Assembly (NCBI GenBank): GCA_036009105.1
Contig: DASYMJ010000142.1
Coordinates: 1 to 31,745 of the forward strand
From: JAFAVZ01 sp036009105
GTDB taxonomy: Bacteria; Acidobacteriota; Thermoanaerobaculia; Gp7-AA8
Reading direction: 5' to 3'
Length of the DNA stretch: 31,745 bases
Shown here: in pieces, positions 1-8,016 of the stretch
Layout of the letters: every line of letters starts with the position of its first letter
Position numbering within the stretch: position 1 is the first letter of the stretch
Notes under the pieces: model-generated
Told to the model about the DNA's origin: nothing
Database searches by the model: none
What the model saw: the letters and a program-made list of their open reading frames with translations, nothing else
Program-made: the position numbers and the translations under genes

Positions 1-829
1 CGCGCTCCAGTGTCTTCTGCCGCTGCGACTCCGCCTTCTCTTCCTGCTGCAGGCGGCCTCTCTTCTGCTCCAGCCAGGAGGAGTAATTGCCCTGCCAGGG
101 GATGCCCTGGCCGCGGTCGAGCTCCAGGATCCAGCCCGCCACGTTGTCGAGGAAGTAGCGGTCGTGGGTCACGGCGATGACCGTGCCGGCGTACTGCTGC
201 AGGTGCTGCTCGAGCCACTGCACGCTCTCCGCGTCGAGGTGGTTCGTCGGCTCGTCGAGCAGGAGGATGTCCGGCGCGGCGAGGAGCAGCCGGCAGAGCG
301 CCACCCGGCGCTTCTCGCCGCCGCTGAGCGTGGCGATGAGCGTGTCGCCGGGCGGGCAGCGGAGGGCGTCCATGGCCATCTCCAGCTTCGAGTCGAGGTC
401 CCACGCGCCGGCGGCGTCGAGCTTGTCCTGCACCTTCGCCTGGCGGTCCATGAGCTTGTCCATGTCCGCGTCGGGATCGCCGAAGGCGTTGTTGATCTGG
501 TCGAACTCCTCGAGCAGGTCGACTGTCTCCTGCACCCCTTCCTCCACGATCTGGCGCACGGTGCGGGTCGGATCGAGCTGCGGCTCCTGCTCCAGGAAGC
601 CGACGGTGTGGCCGGGGGAGATGATGGTCTCGCCGAGATGCTCTTTATCGAGGCCGGCCAGGATGCGCAGGAGGGAGGACTTGCCGGAGCCGTTCAGGCC
701 GATGACGCCGATCTTGGCGCCGTAGAAATAGGAGAGGTAAATGTCCTTGAGGACCGGCTTCTTGTCGTAGTACTTGGACACTCCAACCATGGAGTAGATG
801 ATCTTGTTCGGGACGTCGGGTTTTGGCAT
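1..829 (-). CDS. ettA: Energy-dependent translational throttle protein EttA (ABC-F ATPase), N-terminal half
   Basis: Reading leftward from the ATG at 829-827, the frame stays open to the window edge (276 codons), so the C-terminal half is missing. The protein opens PNKIIYSMVGVSK, typical of EttA. It then shows a Walker A GLNGSGKSS near residues 43-51, the ABC signature LSGGEKRR, Walker B LLLDEPTNHLD and the switch histidine in AVTHDRYFLD. The acidic helical stretch between Walker A and the signature is the 'arm' insertion of the family. ABC-F proteins of this kind have two ATPase domains and no membrane part; EttA binds the ribosomal E site and gates entry into elongation according to energy charge. 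The end of the first domain and the start of the inter-domain linker (WLEQKRGRLQQEEK) are present. A -10-like TAGAAT (844-839) lies 9 bases before the start, so it may have its own promoter. I am confident of the family and fairly confident of EttA over other ABC-F members. Confidence 0.93.
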   Translation of the reverse strand, partial: MPKPDVPNKIIYSMVGVSKYYDKKPVLKDIYLSYFYGAKIGVIGLNGSGKSSLLRILAGLDKEHLGETIISPGHTVGFLEQEPQLDPTRTVRQIVEEGVQETVDLLEEFDQINNAFGDPDADMDKLMDRQAKVQDKLDAAGAWDLDSKLEMAMDALRCPPGDTLIATLSGGEKRRVALCRLLLAAPDILLLDEPTNHLDAESVQWLEQHLQQYAGTVIAVTHDRYFLDNVAGWILELDRGQGIPWQGNYSSWLEQKRGRLQQEEKAESQRQKTLER

Positions 830-847
830 AGGGGCGGGATTCTATAG

Positions 848-921
848 GAACGATGAACGAGGAAGGATGAACGAGGAACGGGCGAGTTCGTTCCTCGTTC
901 ATCCTTCCTCGTTCATCGTTC
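848..921. repeat. Perfect 33-bp-arm inverted repeat (intergenic family A)
   Basis: The arms 848-880 and 889-921 are exact reverse complements around an 8-base loop (881-888). Each arm is itself built from a tandem near-repeat of ATGAACGAGGA. The element begins at the stop codon of the phosphatase gene (stop 923-921) and ends just before the ettA promoter region. It has no T-run, so it is not a textbook terminator, although a stem this long would form in RNA. It resembles dispersed intergenic palindromes found in many genomes. Confidence 0.9.
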
Positions 922-3380
922 TAATTCACCGTCTCACTCACCGCCAGCTCCCCCACCCGGGGCACGACCGTGGCCGACGCCACCTCGTCGAACGACACCA
1001 CGACGAGCGTCTGGTCGTCCTCCGGCGGGCGGTTGCGGGTGAACTTGCGCACGCTGGCCAGCAGGGCCTTCTTGATCTCTTCCGCCGTGCCGCGGCCGCT
1101 GTCGAGCAGGGCCTTCTCGAAGCGCTCGAAGCCGAACGGCTCGCCGTCGTCGTCCACCGCTTCGATCAGGCCGTCGCTGTAGAGGATGAGGCGGTCGCCG
1201 GCGGTGAAGTCGACGGTGTGCTCCTGGAACGGCTCGCGGCGGCGGACGCCGAGGGGGAAGCCCCACGAGGAGAGCGCCTCGATGCGGCGCGAGGCGGCGC
1301 GGTAGACGTAGGGATCGAGATGGCCGGCCGAGGAGAAGCGCAGCTGTTGCGCGCGGGGATCGAGCAGGCCGAAGAAGAACGTCATCAGGATGCGCTTCGG
1401 CGCCGTCTTCATCACGACCTCGTTGAGCATGGTGAGCACGGCCCGCGGCGATGAGTCGTAGTCGACCTGCACCAGCAGCGCCGACTTGGCCATGGCCATC
1501 ACGATGCCGCTGGTCAGGCCGTGGCCGGAGACGTCGCCGAACGCGATGCCGATGTCGCCCGACGGCTGGGGGAGGAAGTCGAAGTAGTCGCCGCCGATCT
1601 CCGTCGCGGCGCGGTAATGCGAGGCCACCGAGGCGCCGGCCAGGGAGGGCGTATCGAGCGGCAGCAGGGCGGCCTGGATGCGGTTCGCCGCATCGATCTC
1701 CGCCTTCACCCGCTCCCGCTCCACGATGCGCTTCACGTGCGGCGCGAGGTCTTCGTACGTGTAGACCACCTCCCGCCCGGTGAGCAGCGCCGCGACGGCG
1801 AAGATGGCCAGGACGACCAGCGGCACGGCGATGGTGGTGACGAGCTCGCGGAACATCGAGCCCTGGGCCACGCTCGCCAGCGGCAGCGCGGCGACCAGCA
1901 TGGTGGCGCCGAACAGCGCGATGGCGCTGGTGAGCAGGTCATAGGCGAGGAAGACGCAGACCACGGCCAGGCCGGCGCCGAAGCCGAAGACCATCCGCTG
2001 CACGTTCGGATCGAGCGGGATCTCCGCCACGCCCGCCACGATGGCCAGCACGGTGGCGAGCACGATGCCCAGCGGCAGCAGCCGGCGCCGGTTCATTCCG
2101 GCCAGGATGAAGAGCACGCCCGCCACCGAGAAGATCAGCGCATCGGTGGCGCCGGCCACGACGGCCATGAGCGGGCCGCCCAGGCCGAGGATGCTCTCCG
2201 TCGCCGGGCCGATGGCCGGGCGGCCGAGGTGCAGCGCGATGGCGAGCATGCCGGCGAGGAACGCCGCCGCCGCGACGGCCGGTGCGAGCAGCACGCCGTT
2301 GAGCAGCGAGCGGCCGACGGTGGCGTTGAACGGGTCGCGGCGCAGGATCGCGTCGAACGAGGCGAGCCGCTCCCCCCACCGCTCCCGCGCATAGCTCTCC
2401 CCGACCGCCCAGGCCAGGAAGATGACCACCGCGTTCGGGAGGTCGTAGAAGAGGAACTTGAAGCCGATCACGGCAAAGGCGGTCTGCTGCGCGTCGATGC
2501 CGTTGCCCATCCCCGAGCCGTCCGCCATCGAACGGCCGGCGATGTAGTTCATGGCCAGGCAGACGAAGACGGTCGCGCCGAAGAGGAACAGCGCCGTGCC
2601 GACGCCGACCTCGCCCGCGTGGTACTTCTTGAGGAAGAGGATGAGCAGGAGCAGGAGCAGCCCGTAGAGGACGGTGAAGCGGATGAAGGTGGTGGCAACG
2701 CCCCCTCCGTCGAAGCGGAACATGCTGCCGTCCGAGTACTCCTCGATCAGCTCCCAGCCGGCCGGCTTGCCGGCGGCATAGTGCACATAGAGATAGGGCA
2801 CGATGTTGCCGATGGGGAAGGAGGTCTGCACCCGGTAGCGGAAGACCCAGTCGGTCCGGTTGCGCATGACCGTCGGCCGCGCCCCTTCGAACTGCGGCGA
2901 CGGCGCGCCGGGGAAGACGCGCGAATTCACGAACGCATCGGCCACCGGCCGCAGTTCTCCCTCGGTCGGCTTGGGGCCCGGATCCTCGGGGCGGTAGCGC
3001 AGGCGGGTGGCGAGCACGCGGCCGTCGCGGTTGACGTAGACGTAGCCCCACGGCGTGCCCTTGTCCGCGCCGCGGCGGAAGTAGTTGATGCGATAGCCGC
3101 CCAGGCGCGGGCCGATCACCGGATCGGCATTGGCGCGCAGCCGCCGCGCCGGATCGGGATCGAGTTCTTTGTCCAGCAGCGGCGAGCCGACCCAGATCTC
3201 ATCTGTCCAGGCCTGGTCGACCGGGATGCCGAGGGCCCGGGCCTGCCTGTCCGCGATGCGGTGCGCCTCCTCGCGGGTCACGGAGATGCCCATCGGCTGC
3301 GCGGTATTGAAGCGCGGGATGAGCAGCGCGAGCAGGACGATGCCGGCGAGGCAGGCGCCCAGGGGGAGGAACCGTTTCAT
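921..3380 (-). CDS. Membrane-anchored PP2C/SpoIIE-type serine/threonine phosphatase
   Basis: About 819 residues. An N-terminal signal anchor (MKRFLPLGACLAGIVLLALL) is followed by a roughly 190-residue extracytoplasmic region with no recognised domain. A block of about ten hydrophobic helices follows (around 230-540), then a short coiled linker (VKAEIDAANRIQAALLP). The C-terminal 240 residues are a SpoIIE/PP2C catalytic domain. The metal-binding acidic motifs are all visible: EIGGDYFDF (D598), FGDVSGHG (about 614), LYSDGLIEA (about 732) and EDDQTLVVV (about 786), so it should be active. Such enzymes dephosphorylate anti-sigma-factor antagonists in partner-switching cascades; no partner gene lies here. 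The membrane block contains an RERWGERLASFDAILR stretch like that seen in CPBP-type intramembrane proteins. I chose the ATG at 3380 over the one at 3392 because the upstream ATG overlaps a TATCAT -10-like box and MKR is a normal signal start. It is divergent from the MFS gene. Confidence 0.9.
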   Translation of the reverse strand: MKRFLPLGACLAGIVLLALLIPRFNTAQPMGISVTREEAHRIADRQARALGIPVDQAWTDEIWVGSPLLDKELDPDPARRLRANADPVIGPRLGGYRINYFRRGADKGTPWGYVYVNRDGRVLATRLRYRPEDPGPKPTEGELRPVADAFVNSRVFPGAPSPQFEGARPTVMRNRTDWVFRYRVQTSFPIGNIVPYLYVHYAAGKPAGWELIEEYSDGSMFRFDGGGVATTFIRFTVLYGLLLLLLILFLKKYHAGEVGVGTALFLFGATVFVCLAMNYIAGRSMADGSGMGNGIDAQQTAFAVIGFKFLFYDLPNAVVIFLAWAVGESYARERWGERLASFDAILRRDPFNATVGRSLLNGVLLAPAVAAAAFLAGMLAIALHLGRPAIGPATESILGLGGPLMAVVAGATDALIFSVAGVLFILAGMNRRRLLPLGIVLATVLAIVAGVAEIPLDPNVQRMVFGFGAGLAVVCVFLAYDLLTSAIALFGATMLVAALPLASVAQGSMFRELVTTIAVPLVVLAIFAVAALLTGREVVYTYEDLAPHVKRIVERERVKAEIDAANRIQAALLPLDTPSLAGASVASHYRAATEIGGDYFDFLPQPSGDIGIAFGDVSGHGLTSGIVMAMAKSALLVQVDYDSSPRAVLTMLNEVVMKTAPKRILMTFFFGLLDPRAQQLRFSSAGHLDPYVYRAASRRIEALSSWGFPLGVRRREPFQEHTVDFTAGDRLILYSDGLIEAVDDDGEPFGFERFEKALLDSGRGTAEEIKKALLASVRKFTRNRPPEDDQTLVVVSFDEVASATVVPRVGELAVSETVN

Positions 3381-3455
3381 GAATGCCGGCATGATAACCG
3401 TGTCTGTTTACGTTTTGCCGGCCGGCCGGTTTCGGTCAGGCTACACTTCCCGCCG

Positions 3456-4703
3456 ATGCCGCCCGAAGAGACGCCCGCCGCGCGCCGAGCGGCTTCCTAC
3501 GCGCTGGCCATCCTCACCTTCATCAACCTTTTCAACTACGTCGACCGCTTCGTGCTCGCCGCCGTGCTGGAGTCGATCAAGAAGGATCTGCATTTCAGCG
3601 ATGCGCAGTCGGGCTGGCTGGCCACCGGCTTCATCCTCGTCTACATGGCGACGTCGCCCGTCTTCGGCGTTTTCGGCGACCGTTCGCGCCGCCCGCCGCT
3701 GATCGCCTTCGGCGTCGCCATCTGGAGCGTGGCCACGGCGCTGGCCGGCTTCGCGCGCGGCTTCGTCTCCCTCTTCGTTACGCGGTCGATGGTGGGGGTG
3801 GGGGAGGCGGCCTACGGAACGATCGCTCCCGCGCTGCTCTCCGATCATTTCCCGCTGGAGAAGCGCGGCCGCGTCTTCGCCGTCTTCTTCGCCGCCATTC
3901 CCATCGGCTCGGCCCTCGGCTACGTGCTGGGCGGCGTGGCCGATCACGCGTTCGGGTGGCGCGCCGCATTCTGGATCGCCGGCACGCCGGGGCTGCTGCT
4001 GTCGCTGCTCGTGCTCATGGTGAAGGAAGTGCCGCGCGGGCTGCATGATGTGGCGCCGGCGCAGGTCGCGGCGGCGAAGAAGCCGCTGGCCGCCTATCTC
4101 GATCTGTTCGGCAACCGGCAGTACCTGCTCACGGTGCTCGGCTACGCGGCGTACACCTTCGCCCTCGGCGGCCTCGCCTTCTGGACGCCATCGTTTCTGG
4201 AACGGGAGCGCGGCCTGCCGCGCAGCGAGGCGACGGTGATGTTCGGCTCGATCGTCGTCGCCACCGGCTTCGTCGGCACGTTCCTGGGCGGCTGGGCGGG
4301 CGACTGGTTCCTCAAGCGGACCAAGGAGTCGTACCTCTGGGTGTGCGGCATCTCCGCACTGCTCGCCGCGCCGTTCGCCTACCTCTCTTTCAGCCAGCCC
4401 GACAAGCGCGTTTACCTGCCCGCCATGGTCATCGCGGAGATCTTCGTCTTCGCCTCCACCGGGCCGGTGAACTCCGCCATCGTCAACCTCGTCGCGCCGA
4501 CCGAGCGGGCCAGCGCCGTCGCCCTCTCCATCTTCGTGATGCACGCCCTGGGCGACGTCCCCTCGCCGCCGCTCATCGGCATCGTGTCGGACAGAAGCTC
4601 GCTGGAGCACGCCTTCCTGATGGTGCCGGTGGCGATCTTCCTCGCGGGGCTCATCTGGTCGTACGCGGCATGGCGGGGCGGTAGATCCATGCCTTCGCCG
4701 TAG
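3456..4703 (+). CDS. MFS transporter, Spinster-like
   Basis: A 415-residue polytopic protein with about 12 hydrophobic helices, the normal size for the major facilitator superfamily. Helix 1 carries FINLFNYVDRFVLAAVL, the N-Y-x-D-R signature common in the Spinster-like/ACS branches. The loop between helices 2 and 3 carries GVFGDRSRRPPL, the MFS motif A (GxxxDRxxRR). The substrate cannot be told from sequence; Spinster homologues move lipids and organic anions, and 'hexuronate/anion' labels are common but weak. I chose the ATG at 3456 because the protein begins cleanly there and a TACACT hexamer (3442-3447) sits 8 bases upstream; the open frame further upstream is only the antisense of the phosphatase gene. 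Its last 53 bases overlap, tail to tail, the end of the kelch gene on the other strand. Confidence 0.88.
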   Translation: MPPEETPAARRAASYALAILTFINLFNYVDRFVLAAVLESIKKDLHFSDAQSGWLATGFILVYMATSPVFGVFGDRSRRPPLIAFGVAIWSVATALAGFARGFVSLFVTRSMVGVGEAAYGTIAPALLSDHFPLEKRGRVFAVFFAAIPIGSALGYVLGGVADHAFGWRAAFWIAGTPGLLLSLLVLMVKEVPRGLHDVAPAQVAAAKKPLAAYLDLFGNRQYLLTVLGYAAYTFALGGLAFWTPSFLERERGLPRSEATVMFGSIVVATGFVGTFLGGWAGDWFLKRTKESYLWVCGISALLAAPFAYLSFSQPDKRVYLPAMVIAEIFVFASTGPVNSAIVNLVAPTERASAVALSIFVMHALGDVPSPPLIGIVSDRSSLEHAFLMVPVAIFLAGLIWSYAAWRGGRSMPSP

Positions 4704-5718
4704 GCCCTCGCCCGCCGCCATACCCGCCCGTGATCAGCACCCGCCCGTCGGCCAGCAGGGAGGCGGCGGAGAACTGACCGGAGAGCGCGCTGTCGGAGCG
4801 CACGATGCGCGACTGCTCGCCGGCGAAGACCTCGGCGGACGCGTTGCCGCCGGCGAGCAGGATCTCGCCATTGGGCAGCACGATCGAGGTGCCGCGGTGT
4901 TTGTAGCGCGCCAGGGACAGCTTCGTCGAGGCGCGCATCGTGCCGCGCTCGTACACCTCGGTGGCATCGTACGCGCCGAGGTTGTCGCGCTCGTCGGCGC
5001 CGCCGATGATCCATACCCGCCCGTCCGGCAGCAGCAGCGCATCGTGCTTGTGGCGGACGCGCGTCATCGACGGGCCGGGCGTGAACGTGCCGCGCGCCGG
5101 ATTGAAGATCTCGGTGCTTGCCACGGGCCGCGGCTGGTGGCCGCCGGCGATGAGGACGCGGCCGTCCGGGAGCAGCGTCGCGGTGTGGCTCTCGCGAGCT
5201 CGGGTCATCCGTCCCGCCGCCGCAAAACGGCCGGTCGACGGATCGTAGATTTCCGCGCTGTCGAGGAAGGAGCCATCCGCTGCCGCGCCGCCGGTGATGA
5301 GCACCCGTCCGTCGGCCAGCAGCGTGGCGATGTGACCGGCGCGGGGGCGGGTCATCGAGCCGGCGGCCACGAAGCGGGTGCCGTCGAACACCTCGGCGGA
5401 AGCGGTGACCGCGCCGCGAGCGTCGTAGCCGCCGAGGAGGAGCACGCGGTGGTCGCGCAGGCGGGTGGCGGTGTGGCTCTGGCGACGGACGAGCATGGGC
5501 GGCGCGGCCACGAACCGCTTGGTGCGCGGATCGAACAGCTCCGCGCCGGCCACCGCGCGCTCGTCCGCGCCGAAGCCGCCCGCGATCAGCACCCGTCCGT
5601 CGGCGAGGGTGGTGGAGGTGTGCGCGGCGCGCGGCGCGGACATGGGAGTGGTCAGGCGCAGCGTCTCGGCCAGCAGGGCGGCGAGGAGGAGCATTGGCTG
5701 CCACAATACGCGTTTCAT
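4651..5718 (-). CDS. Exported kelch/galactose-oxidase-type seven-bladed beta-propeller protein
   Basis: 355 residues: a signal peptide (MKRVLWQPMLLLAALLAETL) and then seven repeats of about 47 residues. Each carries the core [DN]G+[VI]L[ILV]xGG, seen as GRVLIAGG, HRVLLLGG, GRVLITGG, GRVLIAGG, GRVWIIGG, GEILLAGG and GRVLITGG. Most have RxxHTAT before and an A-E-[VI]-[FY]-[DN] strand after. Seven repeats make one complete propeller. There is no catalytic domain, so this is probably a periplasmic or surface binding protein of unknown ligand. I chose the ATG at 5718 because it gives a normal signal peptide; a longer frame upstream is antisense to the acyltransferase. The start codon shares the bases CATG with the divergent acyltransferase start, and the 3' end overlaps the MFS gene by 53 bases. 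Confidence 0.87.
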   Translation of the reverse strand: MKRVLWQPMLLLAALLAETLRLTTPMSAPRAAHTSTTLADGRVLIAGGFGADERAVAGAELFDPRTKRFVAAPPMLVRRQSHTATRLRDHRVLLLGGYDARGAVTASAEVFDGTRFVAAGSMTRPRAGHIATLLADGRVLITGGAAADGSFLDSAEIYDPSTGRFAAAGRMTRARESHTATLLPDGRVLIAGGHQPRPVASTEIFNPARGTFTPGPSMTRVRHKHDALLLPDGRVWIIGGADERDNLGAYDATEVYERGTMRASTKLSLARYKHRGTSIVLPNGEILLAGGNASAEVFAGEQSRIVRSDSALSGQFSAASLLADGRVLITGGYGGGRGPTAKAWIYRPAMPRTTR

Positions 5719-6985
5719 GCGCGAGGCATTCACGCGGTTCTTCCGCTTTGCTGCGAACCTCTTCTTCCGGCGGATCGAGGTGGTCGGGCTGGAGCACATC
5801 CCGCCGCATACGCCGGTCATCTTCGCCGCCAATCATCCGAACGGGCTGGTCGATCCGCTGTTCGTCCTCTGCTTCGCGCCGCGGCCGGTCTCCTTCCTGG
5901 CCAAGGCGCCGCTGTTCCGCTATCCGCTCATCGGCTGGTTTGTGCGTGCGTTCGAGGGCATCCCGGTCTATCGCAAGCAGGACAACGTCGCCGGCTCGAA
6001 CCGGGAGACGTTCACCCGCTCCCGGCAGGTCCTCGCCAAGGGCGGCGCCATCGCCATCTTCCCGGAGGGGACGACCCATAGCGATGCGCGCCTCAAGGAG
6101 CTCAAGACCGGCGCCGCCCGCATCGCCCTCGGCGCCGGGCTGCCCGAGGTGGCGGTGATCCCCACCGGCATCTACTACACGGAGAAGTACACCTTCCGCA
6201 GCGACGCGCTGGTATGGTTCGGCGACCCGATCGCCGTGCAGGCGGCGCCTGTCGATGAAGACGGCGAGCCGGCGCCGGAGCCGGTGGAGCAATTGACGCG
6301 CACCATCGAACAGCGGCTGGCCGAGGTCACGCTGCAGGCCGACTCGCATGCCGCGCTGGAGCTGGTGCAACGGGCGGAACGGATCTTCACCGGCGGCGAT
6401 GCCGCCCTGGCGGAGGAGCTCGAGATCCGCAAGCGTTTCGTGGAGGGCTACCTCTACCTGTGCGAGCACGACCGGCCGCGCCTGGCCCATCTGCAGTCAG
6501 AGATCGCGCGCTTCGACTCCGAGCTGCGCGCGGCGCGCCTCGATCCGCAGACGCTGCACGCGCAGGGCGTGCGCGTCAGCGTCACTTCCCTGGCCATCCT
6601 CCTCCTGCTGCTGCCGCTCGCCATCGCGGCGGGCCTCCTCAACTACCCCACCTACCGCCTGATCGGCGCGCTGGCCCATCGCTTCAGCAGGCGGGAGAGC
6701 GAGATGACCGCCACCATGAAGTTCGTCGGCGCGCTGCTGCTCTACCCGCTCACTTGGATGGCCATCGCGATCGCGATCGGCTGGCGCTTCGGCCTTTGGC
6801 CCGCCGTCGGCGCGCTGCTCGCGCTGCCCCTCGGCGCATACCTCGCGCTGCGCGTGTCCGAGGGGCTGGACGAGGTGATCGGCCGCGCGCGGGCGCTGGT
6901 GCGGCGCCGCGCGCGCAACCGATTGCTCAGACAGCGGGAGCGGCTTCGGGAAGAGTTCCTGGCCGTGGCCGCGGAGATTAAATGA
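5717..6985 (+). CDS. Membrane glycerophosphate/lysophospholipid acyltransferase (PlsC-like, HX5D type)
   Basis: 422 residues. The N-terminal half is a PlsC/LPLAT acyltransferase domain. The catalytic block is NHPNGLVDPL, with H40 and D46, an H-x5-D spacing rather than the classical H-x4-D. The second block is FPEGTTHSD (115-123), followed by LKTGAARIAL and the block-IV proline in VAVIPTGIYY. HX5D and a long C-terminal extension with two or three hydrophobic helices (about 290-390) recall the Sct1/Gpt2-like glycerol-3-phosphate or dihydroxyacetone-phosphate acyltransferase branch. The likely role is acylation of a glycerophosphate or lysolipid at the inner membrane; the exact acceptor is unknown. 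The ATG at 5717 overlaps the kelch start on the other strand. A basic coiled tail (RARNRLLRQRERLREEF) ends the protein. Repeat C1 begins at its stop codon. Confidence 0.86.
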   Translation: MREAFTRFFRFAANLFFRRIEVVGLEHIPPHTPVIFAANHPNGLVDPLFVLCFAPRPVSFLAKAPLFRYPLIGWFVRAFEGIPVYRKQDNVAGSNRETFTRSRQVLAKGGAIAIFPEGTTHSDARLKELKTGAARIALGAGLPEVAVIPTGIYYTEKYTFRSDALVWFGDPIAVQAAPVDEDGEPAPEPVEQLTRTIEQRLAEVTLQADSHAALELVQRAERIFTGGDAALAEELEIRKRFVEGYLYLCEHDRPRLAHLQSEIARFDSELRAARLDPQTLHAQGVRVSVTSLAILLLLLPLAIAAGLLNYPTYRLIGALAHRFSRRESEMTATMKFVGALLLYPLTWMAIAIAIGWRFGLWPAVGALLALPLGAYLALRVSEGLDEVIGRARALVRRRARNRLLRQRERLREEFLAVAAEIK

Positions 6986-7060
6986 GAATGTAGGGCCGGC
7001 TCTCAGCCGGCCCATCATCAACGGACAGCGGGGCCGGCTGAGAGCCGGCCCTACGTTTTC
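6983..7060. repeat. Intergenic palindromic repeat, family C, copy 1
   Basis: Two 21-base hairpins, GGGCCGGCT / AGCCGGCCC with a three-base loop (6993-7013 and 7031-7051), are reverse complements of each other. The whole unit is therefore also one large palindrome (arms 6990-7013 and 7031-7054). The spacer contains the reverse complement of TCCGTTGAT, so this copy is inverted relative to copies 3 and 5. The unit starts with TGA, which is the stop codon of the acyltransferase. Confidence 0.93.
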
Positions 7061-7062
7061 CG

Positions 7063-7427
7063 ATGCCATATGCGGTGATTCCGGCGGCGGCCCCCACCGC
7101 ATGCGCGAGCGGCACCGGCACGATGCCGGCGCCGAGCTGGGAGGCGAACAGCGGCGAGCCGGACGAGCTGCGCCACCTGGTCCGCTTCCTCTCCGCGCGG
7201 GTGGCGGGGGAGGAGGAGGCGCGGTCGCTCACCGGCCAGGTGTGCGATGCGATCGTTCCGCTGCGCGACCACCGCTGGCCCGGCAACTTCCGGGAGCTCG
7301 AGCAGTGCGTGCGCAGCGTGATGCTGCGCGGCTCGTACTCGCCGCCCGGGTCGCGGCCCGCCTCGGCATCGACCGGCGGACGGTGAAGGCGAAAGTGGAT
7401 CCGGAACTGCTGGAAGAACTGGCATAA
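7063..7427 (+). pseudogene. Remnant of a sigma-54-dependent activator (C-terminal AAA/HTH part), deleted and frameshifted
   Basis: Reading from 7063, the first frame gives a stretch recognisable as the end of an NtrC-type AAA+ domain: HRWPGNFRELEQCVRSVMLR. It then runs out as PPGSRPASASTGGR. From about 7341 a second frame continues as AARVAARLGIDRRTVKAKV and ends at TAA 7425-7427, a Fis-like C-terminal helix-turn-helix. The receiver or sensor part, the ATPase core with Walker motifs and GAFTGA, and the segment joining AAA+ to the HTH are absent. The apparent junction lies in the codons for RGSY, so a deletion plus a frameshift is the simplest reading. No product is expected to be functional. 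It starts only a few bases after repeat C1. The last bases serve the next gene, since the CATAAT hexamer at 7423-7428 lies here. Confidence 0.72.
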
Positions 7428-7428
7428 T
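7423..7428 (+). promoter_or_regulatory. Putative -10 box of a leaderless promoter
   Basis: CATAAT matches the -10 consensus at five of six bases and ends exactly 6 bases before the ATG at 7435. A transcript starting at the normal distance would begin at or next to the start codon. There is no Shine-Dalgarno sequence and no convincing -35 box. Confidence 0.45.
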
Positions 7429-7434
7429 GGCTTC

Positions 7435-8016
7435 ATGCGCATTACATCAGTCGTTATGGCGATCCTCTTTGCCGCCTCTCTCCTTGCCGCCGAACAGCCC
7501 GCGGTCTTCTGCAACCAGCAGTACGCGCTCTGCATCAAGGCGCCCTGCAGCCCCATCGTCTCCCGCAACAGCGATGGGACGTACGCGGTGACGCAGGCGA
7601 GCTGCGTCTGCGACGTGCTCACCGGCTGGTCGATGGGACCGGACGCGTGCGACACCCGGACGCCGACCACGGTCAGCGGCCGCACCTACCTCATCTCCAC
7701 CTACTCGAACTTCTACAACAAGACGAACCTGACCCTCTCCTGCCCCAGCAGCGAGCAGGTGTGGGCGATGTGCTACGGCGCGGCGTGCGCCATCGACGAG
7801 AAGAATTCGAAGAAGGCCGTCTGCACCTGCCCCATCGCCACCGGCCCCATGCTGACGCTGGGCGGCGGCTGCCGCGGCGGCGCGTGCAACAGCATCTGGT
7901 CCGCCGCCACGCCGTCGGAGAACGCGTTCTCCAACAAGCACTTCTACGAGTACATGAAGAAGAACAGTCTGCAGCCGCCGCCCAACCCCCCCGCGAAAGC
8001 ATGTCCAACGCAATGA
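7435..8016 (+). CDS. Exported cysteine-rich protein with two tandem Cys repeats, function unknown
   Basis: 193 residues with a clear signal peptide (MRITSVVMAILFAASLLAA). The mature part contains 14 cysteines. Twelve of them fall into two copies of one pattern, C-x(6-9)-C-x4-C-x(11-18)-C-x-C-x(12-13)-C. Copy 1 runs roughly from residue 25 to 72 and copy 2 from about 101 to 145. Each copy includes a C-x-C followed by a G-rich turn (CVCDVLTGWSMG and CTCPIATGPMLT). An even number of cysteines in an exported protein suggests disulphide-stabilised modules. I do not recognise the family and assign no function. The start is the only ATG giving a signal peptide. Repeat C2 begins at its TGA stop. Confidence 0.75.
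   Translation: MRITSVVMAILFAASLLAAEQPAVFCNQQYALCIKAPCSPIVSRNSDGTYAVTQASCVCDVLTGWSMGPDACDTRTPTTVSGRTYLISTYSNFYNKTNLTLSCPSSEQVWAMCYGAACAIDEKNSKKAVCTCPIATGPMLTLGGGCRGGACNSIWSAATPSENAFSNKHFYEYMKKNSLQPPPNPPAKACPTQ

Noticed and set aside
1521..3455. Long plus-strand open frame extending the MFS gene upstream across the phosphatase
   Set aside because: The translation before 3456 is low-complexity shadow sequence of the phosphatase gene on the other strand; the MFS fold starts only at 3456.
4412..6490. A 692-codon minus-strand frame overlapping the kelch and acyltransferase genes
   Set aside because: Composition is that of an antisense shadow with no family motif, while both genes in other frames have clear motifs.
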